Shown: positions 26,278-35,844 of the stretch, piece by piece
Layout of the letters: each line of letters starts with the position of its first letter
Numbering within the stretch: position 1 is the stretch's first letter
From: Vibrio sp. HA2012
GTDB taxonomy: Bacteria > Pseudomonadota > Gammaproteobacteria > Enterobacterales > Vibrionaceae
Assembly (NCBI RefSeq): GCF_002812955.1
Contig: NZ_PFXK01000003.1
Location: 310,001-374,000 of the forward strand
Length of the DNA: 64,000 nucleotides
Direction of reading: 5' to 3'
Position numbers and translations under genes: made by a program
The notes under the pieces: generated by a model
What the model saw: the letters and a program-made list of their open reading frames with translations, nothing else
Databases searched by the model: none
Told to the model about the DNA's origin: nothing

Positions 26278-27111
26278 ATGGAGCCGGACAATCAGTTTCA
26301 GTACACATCCAGTGCTTACCACACCGGGGTAAAACTTCTGAATGCCAGAATGGCAGACTTTACCTATGATAAGCACGCTCATGAAGAGTACTGCATAGGT
26401 GTTACCCTGAAAGGGCGGCAGGATTTCTTTTGTAGTGGTGCAAATCATAAAAGCCGGGTCGGCAATGTTATTTATTTTAATCCGGAAGAAGTACACGATG
26501 GCCATGCCGGAGATGCTTCCGTTCTGGAATACGATATGCTGTACATCGCACCGGAGAAGCTGATCCCTCTGATGAAGGCGCTTGGTCTGCACAATCCTAA
26601 CCATCTGAGACTAAAAGAAACACTCTTCAATGACCCGCTACTACGTCAGCAGGTGATACAAATGAGTCAGTTGCTACACTCAAAAGCCAGTTCACAGATA
26701 GAACAGGAATCCGGGTTGATACAGTTGGCTGAGTCTCTGGTGCGCGTTGGCGGAAGTCGCCTCTCTTTTTCTGCCGGTAACGGACATAAGGATAAGTTAC
26801 TGTTGAGAGCCAAAGATTTTATCCACAGCAATCTGGAGCAGACGCTTACCGTCGATAACATCAGCCTGGCTGCCAATATGTCCAAGTACCATTTTATTCG
26901 TCTGTTCCGAGAACAATTTGGTATTACGCCTCACCAATATGTACTGAACTGCCGGATTAATCAGGCCATACAAGCACTGGAACAAGGCTCAGACATTACG
27001 GATGTTGCCCTCCGGTTGGGGTTCGCCGATTACAGTCACCTAAACCGAAAGTTTAAACGTATATTTGGTATGACCCCGAAACAATATCAGCGCCAATTCT
27101 GTCGCCGGTAA
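26278..27111 (+). CDS. AraC-family regulator with cupin-type sensor domain
   Basis: A 277-residue protein with an N-terminal AraC-binding cupin (HAHEEYCIGVTLKG, GNVIYFNPEEVHDGH) and a C-terminal AraC helix-turn-helix pair (TVDNISLAANMSKYHFIRLFREQFG, then DVALRLGFADYSHLNRKFKRIFGMTP). It lies 22 bases before a LysE-family exporter gene and very likely regulates it, a common pairing in which the effector is the exported amino acid. The effector is not identifiable. Confidence 0.85.
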   Translation: MEPDNQFQYTSSAYHTGVKLLNARMADFTYDKHAHEEYCIGVTLKGRQDFFCSGANHKSRVGNVIYFNPEEVHDGHAGDASVLEYDMLYIAPEKLIPLMKALGLHNPNHLRLKETLFNDPLLRQQVIQMSQLLHSKASSQIEQESGLIQLAESLVRVGGSRLSFSAGNGHKDKLLLRAKDFIHSNLEQTLTVDNISLAANMSKYHFIRLFREQFGITPHQYVLNCRINQAIQALEQGSDITDVALRLGFADYSHLNRKFKRIFGMTPKQYQRQFCRR

Positions 27112-27133
27112 CCTTAATTCAGAGAATAACAAT

Positions 27134-27736
27134 ATGCTGGAAATTTTATTATATGCGCTCGGTATTATGTATACGCCTGGGCCGGTAAACTTTATTGGTC
27201 TGAATAGTGGTATTCAGAGACAAACTCGAGAAATGCTTGGATTCTTTGCAGGTGTCGGTATTGCAATGTTTATTTTATTTTCTTCTCTGGCCAAAATTGG
27301 CAGTATCATTATCAGTGGAGCACTATTGCATATTATTTCGTTTGTAGGCTGTGCTTATATTTTGTACCTGGCTTATAAGATATTAAAATCCAGCGTAAAT
27401 ATATCAAAAGTGGGTGAACAAACCCATCCACTCTCTTTTAAAGAAGGACTATTTATCCAGCTGATGAATCCTAAAGGAATGATCGCGGCGATGCCAGTAT
27501 CTACCGTACAATTTCCGGCAGCAGGTATCACAGGGTGGCATATCGCATTCTGGTCACTCGGACTGGCTGTACTGGCTTTTGGGGCACCCTTCGCTTATTC
27601 AGTTGCTGGCAGTCTGTTAGGTAAACGGATTAAAAATCCCGTCTATTTCCGATACTTTAATCTTATGATGGCATCTTTACTATTTTTTGTAGCCGTCAGT
27701 ATGGGCTATGAACAGATAATACACCACACTTTCTGA
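27134..27736 (+). CDS. LysE/RhtB-family exporter
   Basis: A 200-residue inner-membrane protein with about six hydrophobic segments. The N-terminal MYTPGPVNFIGLNSG is the variant of the LysE signature (TPGPN) and QLMNPKGMIAAMP matches the conserved family segment. Members export amino acids or related compounds by proton exchange. It follows the AraC-type regulator by 22 bases, suggesting an effector-induced export pair. Substrate unknown. Confidence 0.83.
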   Translation: MLEILLYALGIMYTPGPVNFIGLNSGIQRQTREMLGFFAGVGIAMFILFSSLAKIGSIIISGALLHIISFVGCAYILYLAYKILKSSVNISKVGEQTHPLSFKEGLFIQLMNPKGMIAAMPVSTVQFPAAGITGWHIAFWSLGLAVLAFGAPFAYSVAGSLLGKRIKNPVYFRYFNLMMASLLFFVAVSMGYEQIIHHTF

Positions 27737-27765
27737 AACACAGCCGTATACTCCGGTCTACGGCT

Positions 27766-28380
27766 TTATTCCGCTCGCCATTCGGCTTCTATCAGAGTTT
27801 TACCTCCGCATTTCACTTTACCGGTAAAAATATCTCCACACTGGATAATGCCAACACCACTTGGCGTGCCACTCATCACTATATCGTGAGTATCCAACGT
27901 AGTGTATGTGCTCAATTCCTGTAGGATCACCCGTGGCGGATAAAGCATCTGACTGACATGCCCGCTTTGTACCCGAACACCATTAATAAACAATTCCAGA
28001 CTCAGGTCATTAATATCCATTCCATCCAGAGGCACAAATCGACTAAACACAGCCGAACCATCGAATGCTTTCGCTCTTTCCCACGGTAACCTTTTCTCTT
28101 TCAGGTAACTTTGCAGATTGCGTTTAGTCAGATCTAACCCGAAGCCCACTGCAGCAAGTTTCTTTCTGCGGATCAGAAAACAGATCTCACCTTCATAATG
28201 CAGGGGTTCCTCATGAAAGCACAGCAAGCGACCAGAAATAGCAGAATTGGGTTTGTTAAATACCACCATCAGCTCCGGTACCGGATTATTCAGTTCTTCA
28301 ATATGTTCAACATAATTCCGCCCGATACAAACAACCTTACCCGGTTTAATCCTTCTGTTACCTAAACAGACTGTGCTCAT
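27766..28380 (-). CDS. Fumarylacetoacetate hydrolase (FAH) family protein
   Basis: About 204 residues, in the YcgM/FAHD1 size class. Conserved family elements include GKVVCIGRNYVEH, the metal-binding acidic residues in EGEICFLIRR, the KAFDGSA region, and VMSGTPSGVGII with GDIFTGKVKCGG near the C-terminus. Members are Mg2+-dependent acylpyruvate hydrolases or oxaloacetate decarboxylases. The start at 28380 follows GGA; an ATG at 28392 would add four residues. It stands alone, so no pathway can be inferred. Confidence 0.83.
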   Translation of the reverse strand: MSTVCLGNRRIKPGKVVCIGRNYVEHIEELNNPVPELMVVFNKPNSAISGRLLCFHEEPLHYEGEICFLIRRKKLAAVGFGLDLTKRNLQSYLKEKRLPWERAKAFDGSAVFSRFVPLDGMDINDLSLELFINGVRVQSGHVSQMLYPPRVILQELSTYTTLDTHDIVMSGTPSGVGIIQCGDIFTGKVKCGGKTLIEAEWRAE

Positions 28381-28554
28381 AATTCCATCCATGATTGCTA
28401 CAACTTTAGCCGACTATTGTAACCATAATAACCCTCTGATTGGATGAAAATTTTATGCTCAGAGAGGCACGACACTTCAGATATCGTAACGTATACTGTT
28501 TTGTATATGTAATTGATTGTTTGCTATATCAAACACTATAAAGCGGGCCTGTGT

Positions 28555-31500
28555 ATGAAAACGTTCTTCGTCAGCTTGTATCAAGGTTTTAATGCCCTCA
28601 CTAAGCCTGTCAGGATTAGTATTTATCTTTTAATAAGTTACTCTGTCTATGCCCTGTTACTGGGACTGATTCTTCCGGCTGTTATTCAATCTCAGGCACC
28701 CGGCATGCTGAGCGAAAAGCTGGGGCGGGAAGTCCGTCTAACCAAAGTCAGTATCAACCCTTTTCTGCTGCGAACCCGGTTAGACGGATTCACGATTGCA
28801 GAACAGAGCGGTGATACCAACTTTATTCAATTCGACCAATTGGAACTGGAACTGAGTTTCTGGCGTACTATCAGACATTTTACGCCTGTAATAGATCATT
28901 TAGATATTCAACATCCTACTGTACACATTTCCAGACTGGGCACAGTCAACGGCATCTCCCGGTTTAATTTTAGTGATATCCCGGAAACTCTGGCTAAGCA
29001 GACCGAACAAAACCTTCCTGAGGAAAGAGCCGAATCACAGCAGGTATCCGATATACTCGCACTACTTGCAGACCGTCTTAGCATACAACAAGGACATATC
29101 CATATTCAGGATCAGATTACCGGGACTAAACTCGATTATCCTGTGTTTAACATGGAATTAAACCTACTGGATACCCAAGCCTTCACACTCAGCATACCCA
29201 ACACAAAAAGATCTGAAGCTATTGAATTAAAAGCAGGATCTAACCACTACTCACTTTCTCTTATCGGTACAGACCAAGGACAACTTGCACTGTCCGGACA
29301 ATTTCAGTTACAACCTTTGGAAATAATCGGAGATCTTCAGCTATCCGGGATCACCCTTCCCCCTTTCTGGCCTCTGAGCGCAGAACATATTCAGGCAGAA
29401 TTAACCAGAGGGAGCATTCGTTTTTCATCCGATTATCATCTGAGACAGGAAAATAACACGGTTCAGTTTAACAGTAATAACGGACAACTGATGCTAACCC
29501 ATCTGATCTTCAGTGAGGATTCAAAGCCCAGACTCACTCTTCCAGAACTGGCCATCACCGGAATAACCGTTTCTACCACCTCCCGGGATATCGCTCTGGA
29601 TAAAATCAATCTGACCGGGTTGAGCATCGACGCGATGCTGGATAAAAACGGTCAGATTGATCTGCAACGCCTGTTTACTCCTGTGCCTTCTTCAGAAGCT
29701 AATAACGTTACACCACAGAACGAGACTACAGCAAAAAACAGTACCGCCCCAAAACCATGGCTAATCAGCCTGAATCAGTTAACCATTGATGACAGTGATC
29801 TTCATCTGACAGAGTACTTTGCTTCTTCAGGCGTTCACTGGAGGATTTACCCACTTACACTGAATACAGGCCCGCTTCTCAGTGATCTTAGCCTGCCGAT
29901 CGAATATCAACTGTCATTAGGCATCAGCAGTTCAGTCGCACAAGAACAAGCTGAAAAACCACGCGGACAATTCAACAGCACAGGGATACTAGATGCACAA
30001 GCCATTTCTGCAAATGGAACCGCACAACTCACTTCTCTGGATTTAAGTCAATTTCAGCCATACCTTAAGCCTTATCTGAATGTAGAACTAACCACAGGTA
30101 ACCTTTCAAGTGAAGGAACATTCAGTGCCGATAAACAGGGCCGGGCCACCTTTACAGGTCAGGCTGCTGTTGCCAACCTGCTGGTAAAAGACGGGCTGGA
30201 ACACGAGCCCTTACTGAAATGGAAAAAAATGGCACTGCAATCCCTGCAGTTTGATCAGCAGAAGTCATCATTGAATATTGCCAGCATCCGTCTGGATGCT
30301 CCGTATGCTAAGATACTGATAGCGAAAGATCGGCGCACCAATATCGGTGAAATCATGGTTGGCAACAAGGAGATTGCTGAAAAAGAAAAAACAGCCAAAC
30401 CAGCCGACAAAAACTCCGATAGCCGTGTACAAAACACAAAGACGGCACAACAACCGGCATTTAACCTTAATATAGACAACATCAAAATTACCGACGGTTC
30501 AGCTTATTTCGCCGATTATTCCCTGACACCCAACTTTGCATCCGGAATTGAAAACCTGCAGGGATATATTAACCACCTGTCCTCTGACCCGGCAACCAGA
30601 GCAAAAGTTGCACTAGAAGGAAAAGTAGATCGCTATGCCCCTGTCACCCTCAGCGGAGAAGTAAACCCACTGCTCACGCCCCCCTATCTGGATCTGGACT
30701 TTGTACTGGACAGCGCAGAACTGACCTCCGTCAATCCATATTCCGGAACTTACGTTGGTTACTATATTGATAAAGGCCAGCTTTCACTGGATATCAACTA
30801 CCTTTTGGAAAACAATCAGCTAAAAGGCAGCAATCATGTCGTCATTGATCAGTTACAACTGGGTCAGGCCAGTCAGTCCGATCTGGCCACCAGCCTGCCA
30901 GTCACTCTGGCTATCGCTCTACTGCAGGATACGAATGGCGTGATTGATCTGGGTGTTGACGTTTCCGGCGATCTGGACAATCCGGATTTCAGTATCGGCG
31001 GTATTATTCTCAAAGCAATCGGTAATCTCATTACCAAAGCCGTTACTGCACCATTTTCTCTGCTGGCAAACCTCATCGGCAGTGATGAGGAACTGAATCT
31101 GGTAGAATTCCAGCCGGGTGTCGCGATACTGGAAGCCGCAGAGGAAGCTCGCCTGAGAAAGCTGGCAACAGCACTGACAGAAAGACCTAAGCTTTTCATT
31201 AGTGTAGAAGGCTCGGTAGCTCCGGAGCAAGACAGCCACGCCCTGGCTGAAATGCAGTTACAACACAAATTACTGCAACTCAGTAATCTGCCGGAACTGC
31301 CAGCGAGCCTGACAGCAAGCCGCATGCCACAAACCGGCCCGTTAGTCAGTGCGCTGGAACAGCTGTTTGTTCAAGAACTGGGGCAGGATATCGGACAAGA
31401 ACGCAGCAAAGTCGAGCAACAGCTACAGGCAGACATAAAAGAAGGCGCTGAGCTGGATCCGCTACAGGTTACCTCCGTATTGCATATCGGCATGTATAAC

Positions 31501-31689
31501 CAACTACTGTCAGCACAGAAAATCAGTCCGGACGCATTAGGCAATCTGGCCGATGCGAGGGCAAAAGCAACCAAAGCATTTCTGGTACAGAATGCTCAGC
31601 TTGAACCGGGACGTATTTTTCTTCTGGACAGTAAAACAGAACTGAAAACAGAAGCCGCTCAGGCGCTATTAACTTTGGATGCGAAATAA
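28555..31689 (+). CDS. Large DUF748/AsmA-like inner-membrane-anchored protein
   Basis: A 1044-residue protein with one N-terminal span (about residues 16-45) and a long periplasmic region of repeated beta-strand segments characteristic of the AsmA-like/DUF748 group, now linked to phospholipid traffic between the membranes. The N-terminal GREVRLTKVSINPFLLRTRLDGFTI and the C-terminal TLAIALLQDTNGVIDLGVDVSGDLDNPDF are typical. The last 150 residues include FISVEGS, an OmpA-like trace seen in this family. The start at 28555 (MKTFFVSL) is preferred over a TTG 42 bases upstream. It is monocistronic. Confidence 0.82.
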   Translation: MKTFFVSLYQGFNALTKPVRISIYLLISYSVYALLLGLILPAVIQSQAPGMLSEKLGREVRLTKVSINPFLLRTRLDGFTIAEQSGDTNFIQFDQLELELSFWRTIRHFTPVIDHLDIQHPTVHISRLGTVNGISRFNFSDIPETLAKQTEQNLPEERAESQQVSDILALLADRLSIQQGHIHIQDQITGTKLDYPVFNMELNLLDTQAFTLSIPNTKRSEAIELKAGSNHYSLSLIGTDQGQLALSGQFQLQPLEIIGDLQLSGITLPPFWPLSAEHIQAELTRGSIRFSSDYHLRQENNTVQFNSNNGQLMLTHLIFSEDSKPRLTLPELAITGITVSTTSRDIALDKINLTGLSIDAMLDKNGQIDLQRLFTPVPSSEANNVTPQNETTAKNSTAPKPWLISLNQLTIDDSDLHLTEYFASSGVHWRIYPLTLNTGPLLSDLSLPIEYQLSLGISSSVAQEQAEKPRGQFNSTGILDAQAISANGTAQLTSLDLSQFQPYLKPYLNVELTTGNLSSEGTFSADKQGRATFTGQAAVANLLVKDGLEHEPLLKWKKMALQSLQFDQQKSSLNIASIRLDAPYAKILIAKDRRTNIGEIMVGNKEIAEKEKTAKPADKNSDSRVQNTKTAQQPAFNLNIDNIKITDGSAYFADYSLTPNFASGIENLQGYINHLSSDPATRAKVALEGKVDRYAPVTLSGEVNPLLTPPYLDLDFVLDSAELTSVNPYSGTYVGYYIDKGQLSLDINYLLENNQLKGSNHVVIDQLQLGQASQSDLATSLPVTLAIALLQDTNGVIDLGVDVSGDLDNPDFSIGGIILKAIGNLITKAVTAPFSLLANLIGSDEELNLVEFQPGVAILEAAEEARLRKLATALTERPKLFISVEGSVAPEQDSHALAEMQLQHKLLQLSNLPELPASLTASRMPQTGPLVSALEQLFVQELGQDIGQERSKVEQQLQADIKEGAELDPLQVTSVLHIGMYNQLLSAQKISPDALGNLADARAKATKAFLVQNAQLEPGRIFLLDSKTELKTEAAQALLTLDAK

Positions 31690-31697
31690 TTGCAGGA

Positions 31698-31721
31698 AGG
31701 CAGGCAGAAAAATGCCTGCCT
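31698..31721. terminator. Hairpin between the convergent DUF748 and activase genes
   Basis: AGGCAGGCA / TGCCTGCCT, a perfect 9-bp stem with a six-base loop, lies in the 41-base gap between two convergent stops and could terminate both. Confidence 0.65.
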
Positions 31722-31730
31722 ATCAGTCAG

Positions 31731-32711
31731 CTAAACAATATCCTTTTCTTTTGTGCCAACCAAGCAGTGTATACCCCGTCCATTAAAATACTTTGCAATA
31801 GTATTTACCCGGAGTTGAAACTCAAACCGGTCAAAATTGAAGTTTTTCATTTTATAGGGAAGTCCCAATGACTCATACTTCTCTTCACCGAGACGCATAA
31901 AACTCAGCAGTTGCAGTGTTTTCACCTTTCCCTGCATTGCATTGATTATAAAATCAGCGGTTGCTTTTATGTTGTCAAACCCATCATTGACGGTGGGAAT
32001 AATCGGAATTCTTAAAATGAGATCTTTTCCTGCCTCTGCTAACTGAACCAGATTATTCAGTATTTTTTGATTATCAACCCCGGTGTATTTCTTATGTGTA
32101 TTGTTATCCATTACCTTGATATCTGAGATAAATAGATCAGTATAAGGGAGTAACGGCTCTATTCTATTCCAGTTGGAATAGAAGCTTGATTCTATGCAAG
32201 TATGTATCCCCTCTTGTTTACATGCACGCAACAGTGCCAAAACAAAATCACTCTGAAGTAGTGGTTCACCTCCGGAAACCGTTACCCCTCCACCAGAACG
32301 ATCATAGAACCCTTTATCTTTTAAAATAATACTCATGCACTCATCAACCGACATAAATTGACCCCACTGAGTAATTGCCTCAGACGGACACTCATCTGAA
32401 CAGGCAAGGCAACCGATACACAGATTACGATCAACTTCTTTAAGCTTTGAATCAGAGAACAATAGCATTTGGGGATCAGGACAAACATCTGTACATGAAT
32501 GGCAGATATTACCGGAAATACATTGATTCTGGTAAATACCGACTTCAATGTTCCGGTTAAAACTTTCAGGATTACCACACCAGTCACATCTTAACGGACA
32601 GCCTTTTAAAAAAAATTCTGTTCGAATTCCAGGGCCATCATGTAGAGTAAATCGTTGTACATTAAAAACAACTCCCTGATTTGACACTTTAACCTCAATA
32701 TATTTACTCAT
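31731..32711 (-). CDS. hpsH: Radical-SAM glycyl-radical-enzyme activase, HpsH-like
   Basis: A 326-residue activase that installs the glycyl radical on the enzyme encoded just upstream. The radical-SAM cluster motif is GCPLRCDWC (Cx3Cx2C) at about residues 34-42. It is followed by two ferredoxin-type clusters (CISGNICHSCTDVC and CIGCLACSDEC), the architecture of activases for the choline lyase, isethionate lyase and DHPS lyase group. SGGEPLLQ (SAM contact) and the C-terminal strands complete the fold. The ribosome site is weak and the gap from the hpsG stop is 65 bases, so translation may be coupled. The symbol rests on context. Confidence 0.8.
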   Translation of the reverse strand: MSKYIEVKVSNQGVVFNVQRFTLHDGPGIRTEFFLKGCPLRCDWCGNPESFNRNIEVGIYQNQCISGNICHSCTDVCPDPQMLLFSDSKLKEVDRNLCIGCLACSDECPSEAITQWGQFMSVDECMSIILKDKGFYDRSGGGVTVSGGEPLLQSDFVLALLRACKQEGIHTCIESSFYSNWNRIEPLLPYTDLFISDIKVMDNNTHKKYTGVDNQKILNNLVQLAEAGKDLILRIPIIPTVNDGFDNIKATADFIINAMQGKVKTLQLLSFMRLGEEKYESLGLPYKMKNFNFDRFEFQLRVNTIAKYFNGRGIHCLVGTKEKDIV

Positions 32712-32776
32712 AAAATAAATGGTTTTATAAAAGCACGCAGATGAACGAACAGCCGCCCATCTACATGCTTTATTAT

Positions 32777-35308
32777 TTAAAACCTAAGTTCAGTTCGCTG
32801 AATTAAGTCATCTTGTAATGGTTTACCAAGTTCAACAAAATAAGCACTGTACCCGGCAACGCGCACAAGCATATCTCTGTACATATCAGGATCCTTCTGT
32901 GCCGCCCGCATTTTTTCTGAACTCATAATATTGAATTGAACATGCATCCCCTGTTTAGCGATGTATTCATCAACAAAACTAACCAAAATATCCCTGCCCT
33001 CTACACCAGAAACCGCGTCTTCAGGAAATCGAAGGTTTAACAGAGTTCCGTTAGTTGCAAGACTATGGTCGACTTTAGTCACAGAGTTAATCACTGCTGT
33101 GGGACCATATATATCGTGTGAACCACCCGCGGTGTGAACCGGGCCCATATTGTCAGAAATGGGTTCTTCACTCTTACGGCCATCTAAAGAAGCATTGGTG
33201 TATAAGCCCATTCCGACATTTGCATTTACAGTATAAACGCCAGGACTAAACTTACCGCCGCGAGGATTCTTACGCCCTTGAATATGGCGGCAGTAACATT
33301 CAAACATGAATTTAAATAACTCATCAGCCTCATCAATATCATTACCGTAATGAGGGATCTTCGAACTGTTCACCAGAGCATACAATTTTTCATAACCATC
33401 CCAATTATTTTTGACTGCATCCAGTAATTCCTTGCCAGTGTATTTCTTATCATCAAAAACCAACTTTTTGATAGTTGCCAGTGAATCAGCACAAGTTGCA
33501 ATGCCCGCCGCCTGAGGTGCGGTTCCATTATATTTAGCTCCCCCGTTGGTCATATCTTTACCGGATTCAATACAACCTTCAAAAAAAGCAGAAATATATG
33601 GTGTAGGCTTAACCATTCGATGAACTTTATCTGTTACATTTAAACAACTGCATAACTGATCACACCAGTAAGCAAATTGTTTATCAACACTGTCTAATAC
33701 CTCTGCAAACGTATTATAAGTCTCCAGATTACCTGTATCCGGACCAAGCTGTTTTCCGGCATCGGGGCCGGCGAGAATACGGCCACCATTGATAACCATC
33801 TCCATCATTTTGGCTGTATTCACATAACCAGCATCAAGCCAGCCATACTCTTTCCCGGGGATAGTTGGCTCAACGCAACCAACAACAGCATAGTCCCTTG
33901 CTTCTTCTAGTGTGACACCTTTGCCCAACATGGCTTTAATAGCCGGACTGTCATTAAATAATTTAGGATGTCCGTATCCGGCTCGAATACACTCAATGGT
34001 TTTTATCTTTAATTCGTAAGGCGTATTTTCATGCAAACGAACACATACCCATGGGTTCATCATTCGGGTGTGTACAGAAGCTTCTAACATAAGCATGGTT
34101 AAATCGTTGGTCGCATCATTGCCGTTTGTATCAACGCCACCAATTGTTAAGCTTTCGCCACCAAAACCACGACCATTACGTACCTTAACCGTACCTTTGT
34201 CTTTCAGCTTTGTCGGATTATTCATTTTCACATACAGCACTTCGATTAACTCAAGAATAAAGGCTTTTGTGACAGAATGTTCCTTTGTATCTTTTTCATA
34301 AAATGGGTACAACCACTGATCCATCCGCCCGTATGAGATTGAGTGACCATTGCCTTCTATCTGGGTCAGTGTGACGGCAAAGTTAAACAACTGAACCGCT
34401 TGCCAGAAACTCTGAGGAACACCACCTGCAATTTGATAACAGTTTGCTGACATAGTTTGCAATTCTTGTCTTCTTTTTGTGTCAGTCTCAGCATCAGCCA
34501 TATCTTCCGCCAATTTAGCGTAACGAGTGATATACTTTTTAGCGGCTTCCAATGCGATCACTGTCGCTTTGTAATAATCTCTCTTATCACTAAAGTCCGG
34601 ATCTTGCTTAGACAGTCTGGCAAATGCCGTTTTCGTCTGTTGTAAAACGCCATCGTATCCAAGTGTCATTAATTTATTGAAATCCATTGCGAAATGACCA
34701 ATTCCGGCAAAATGATAGTTATTGGTCTGAAATACTTTTTCCCCCATGTGGGAACCTTTCTTCTGATCATCATCCAGATGAGCAGTTATGATCTCATTTG
34801 CGCTTTTTCCCTTCCAATATTTACAAAGTTCCAGAATTTCAGCTCTGTCTTTTTCATTACGGATATAAAATTGATCGTTCTCCCGTTCTTCAAACGGAGT
34901 GTTCTGGATTTCATCGATAATCCAGTCTACAGAGAACTCAGGATAGATTGGGGAAGCTTTCGCTGGGGCTGCAATTTCACCCAGAATTAAGTCTTCATCG
35001 TAGATATGTATGCTTGTATTAAGAAGGATATTTTCGAAGGCATACGCACATTGAAGAATGCGCGGAATGAGTTCATGACACTGATAAGCCTGAGTTACCA
35101 GTCGCAACCTCTCTACATCAATGTCATAAGGCCTGGCAAGGAAGGTTTGACGCAATCGGTTTACTCTTGGGTATGGTGACCAATCTTGATGACCAACTTC
35201 GTATCCCAACCCATACACTTTATCAAAATCATCCATCCCCCGGGCCAGAGTATGATGGTGGTCTTGCATGGTAAACAGGCTCTGCTTATCCATCCGGAAA
35301 TATTCCAT
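32777..35308 (-). CDS. hpsG: Glycyl radical enzyme, probable dihydroxypropanesulfonate (DHPS) sulfolyase HpsG
   Basis: An 843-residue glycyl radical enzyme. The thiyl cysteine and catalytic glutamate are C478 and E480 in VVGCVEPT; the glycyl radical residue is G819 in VRVAGYSA. Start at 35308 with AGAGGTG eight bases upstream. GCVEP marks the eliminase clade (choline lyase, glycerol/propanediol dehydratase, isethionate lyase IslA, HpsG) and not pyruvate formate-lyase. Neighbours decide: sulfolactaldehyde reductase YihU would make DHPS, and a TauE-like sulfite exporter is divergent. HpsG cleaves DHPS to hydroxyacetone and sulfite. Alternatives are HpfG (DHPS dehydratase) or IslA. It is oxygen-sensitive, so active only anaerobically. 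Confidence 0.75.
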   Translation of the reverse strand: MEYFRMDKQSLFTMQDHHHTLARGMDDFDKVYGLGYEVGHQDWSPYPRVNRLRQTFLARPYDIDVERLRLVTQAYQCHELIPRILQCAYAFENILLNTSIHIYDEDLILGEIAAPAKASPIYPEFSVDWIIDEIQNTPFEERENDQFYIRNEKDRAEILELCKYWKGKSANEIITAHLDDDQKKGSHMGEKVFQTNNYHFAGIGHFAMDFNKLMTLGYDGVLQQTKTAFARLSKQDPDFSDKRDYYKATVIALEAAKKYITRYAKLAEDMADAETDTKRRQELQTMSANCYQIAGGVPQSFWQAVQLFNFAVTLTQIEGNGHSISYGRMDQWLYPFYEKDTKEHSVTKAFILELIEVLYVKMNNPTKLKDKGTVKVRNGRGFGGESLTIGGVDTNGNDATNDLTMLMLEASVHTRMMNPWVCVRLHENTPYELKIKTIECIRAGYGHPKLFNDSPAIKAMLGKGVTLEEARDYAVVGCVEPTIPGKEYGWLDAGYVNTAKMMEMVINGGRILAGPDAGKQLGPDTGNLETYNTFAEVLDSVDKQFAYWCDQLCSCLNVTDKVHRMVKPTPYISAFFEGCIESGKDMTNGGAKYNGTAPQAAGIATCADSLATIKKLVFDDKKYTGKELLDAVKNNWDGYEKLYALVNSSKIPHYGNDIDEADELFKFMFECYCRHIQGRKNPRGGKFSPGVYTVNANVGMGLYTNASLDGRKSEEPISDNMGPVHTAGGSHDIYGPTAVINSVTKVDHSLATNGTLLNLRFPEDAVSGVEGRDILVSFVDEYIAKQGMHVQFNIMSSEKMRAAQKDPDMYRDMLVRVAGYSAYFVELGKPLQDDLIQRTELRF

Positions 35309-35404
35309 TGTTTACACCTCTAGAAATTAACTAACTGAATTAATTTAAAATTTTATTAAATCTTTATCGTAATGAATGAGGTTATTTCCTCTGGATGAAT
35401 ATGC

Positions 35405-35420
35405 TGACATTCAGATCACA
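35405..35420. promoter_or_regulatory. CRP-like site upstream of hpsG
   Basis: TGACA-TTCAGA-TCACA: the right half matches TCACA exactly and the left half three of five positions of TGTGA. Catabolite control of an SQ island is plausible. Confidence 0.3.
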
Positions 35421-35603
35421 TTCATCAGAAATACTAAATAGGTAAGCCAATTCTTTATCTGCTCAGATAACCCCTCGGATGAACTCGCATCTGTTGATAT
35501 TTCCGGTGCCTATTTTCTATGTACAGAAAACCACATATATGTCACAACCTCATAGAAATAGGGAGATAGCTGGCCTCAGTCACAGAAAGGATAAAGGATA
35601 TAG

Positions 35604-35783
35604 ATGAGTCTCTGTGACTCTCTTATTAAAGCTAAACTAAGCAGCACCAAGCCGATCGGCCTTACGACGATGGATGTCATTATACGAACCGCCATATTTT
35701 CTTCTGCGACAATTGTCACAATACGAAAGCACTATGAAATAAAAGCAACAAAAAAGACCAAAATACAACAAAACCAATGGTAA
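35604..35783 (+). CDS. Possible small protein of 59 residues before tauE
   Basis: ATG at 35604 is preceded by AAAGGA with about five bases of spacing, and the frame stays open for 59 codons to TAA at 35783, 61 bases before tauE. The product (MSLCDSLIKAKL...) is basic at its C-terminus and matches nothing I recognise. Composition does not strongly support coding and an antisense frame overlaps it. Reported because of the ribosome site. Confidence 0.22.
   Translation: MSLCDSLIKAKLSSTKPIGLTTMDVIIRTAIFSSATIVTIRKHYEIKATKKTKIQQNQW
35637..35777 (-). CDS. Possible small membrane-type protein of 46 residues upstream of hpsG
   Basis: Reading from a TTG at 35777 the frame gives a hydrophobic N-terminal half (VLLYFGLFCCFYFIVLSY), a C-x-x-C pair (YCDNCRRRK) and a charged tail ending NDIHRRKADRLGAA. 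This tail looks more protein-like than chance, but no ribosome site precedes the TTG and a stop lies just upstream, so it may be a decayed 3' end. Confidence 0.25.
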   Translation of the reverse strand: MVLLYFGLFCCFYFIVLSYCDNCRRRKYGGSYNDIHRRKADRLGAA

Positions 35784-35844
35784 TTAAATTTGTTGAGCGT
35801 ATAGTATTTATAAATTTCTCTCGCTCAATAACAGGACAGGATGA

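Larger units (their letters stand above)
35309..35844. other. Intergenic region between hpsG and tauE
   Basis: A 536-base divergent promoter region. It contains a CRP-like half-perfect site (35405-35420), perfect ten-base palindromes GCCGATCGGC (35651-35660) and GACAATTGTC (35708-35717), and two overlapping small open frames on opposite strands (listed separately at low confidence). No FNR consensus box was found although hpsG should be anaerobic. Confidence 0.5.
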
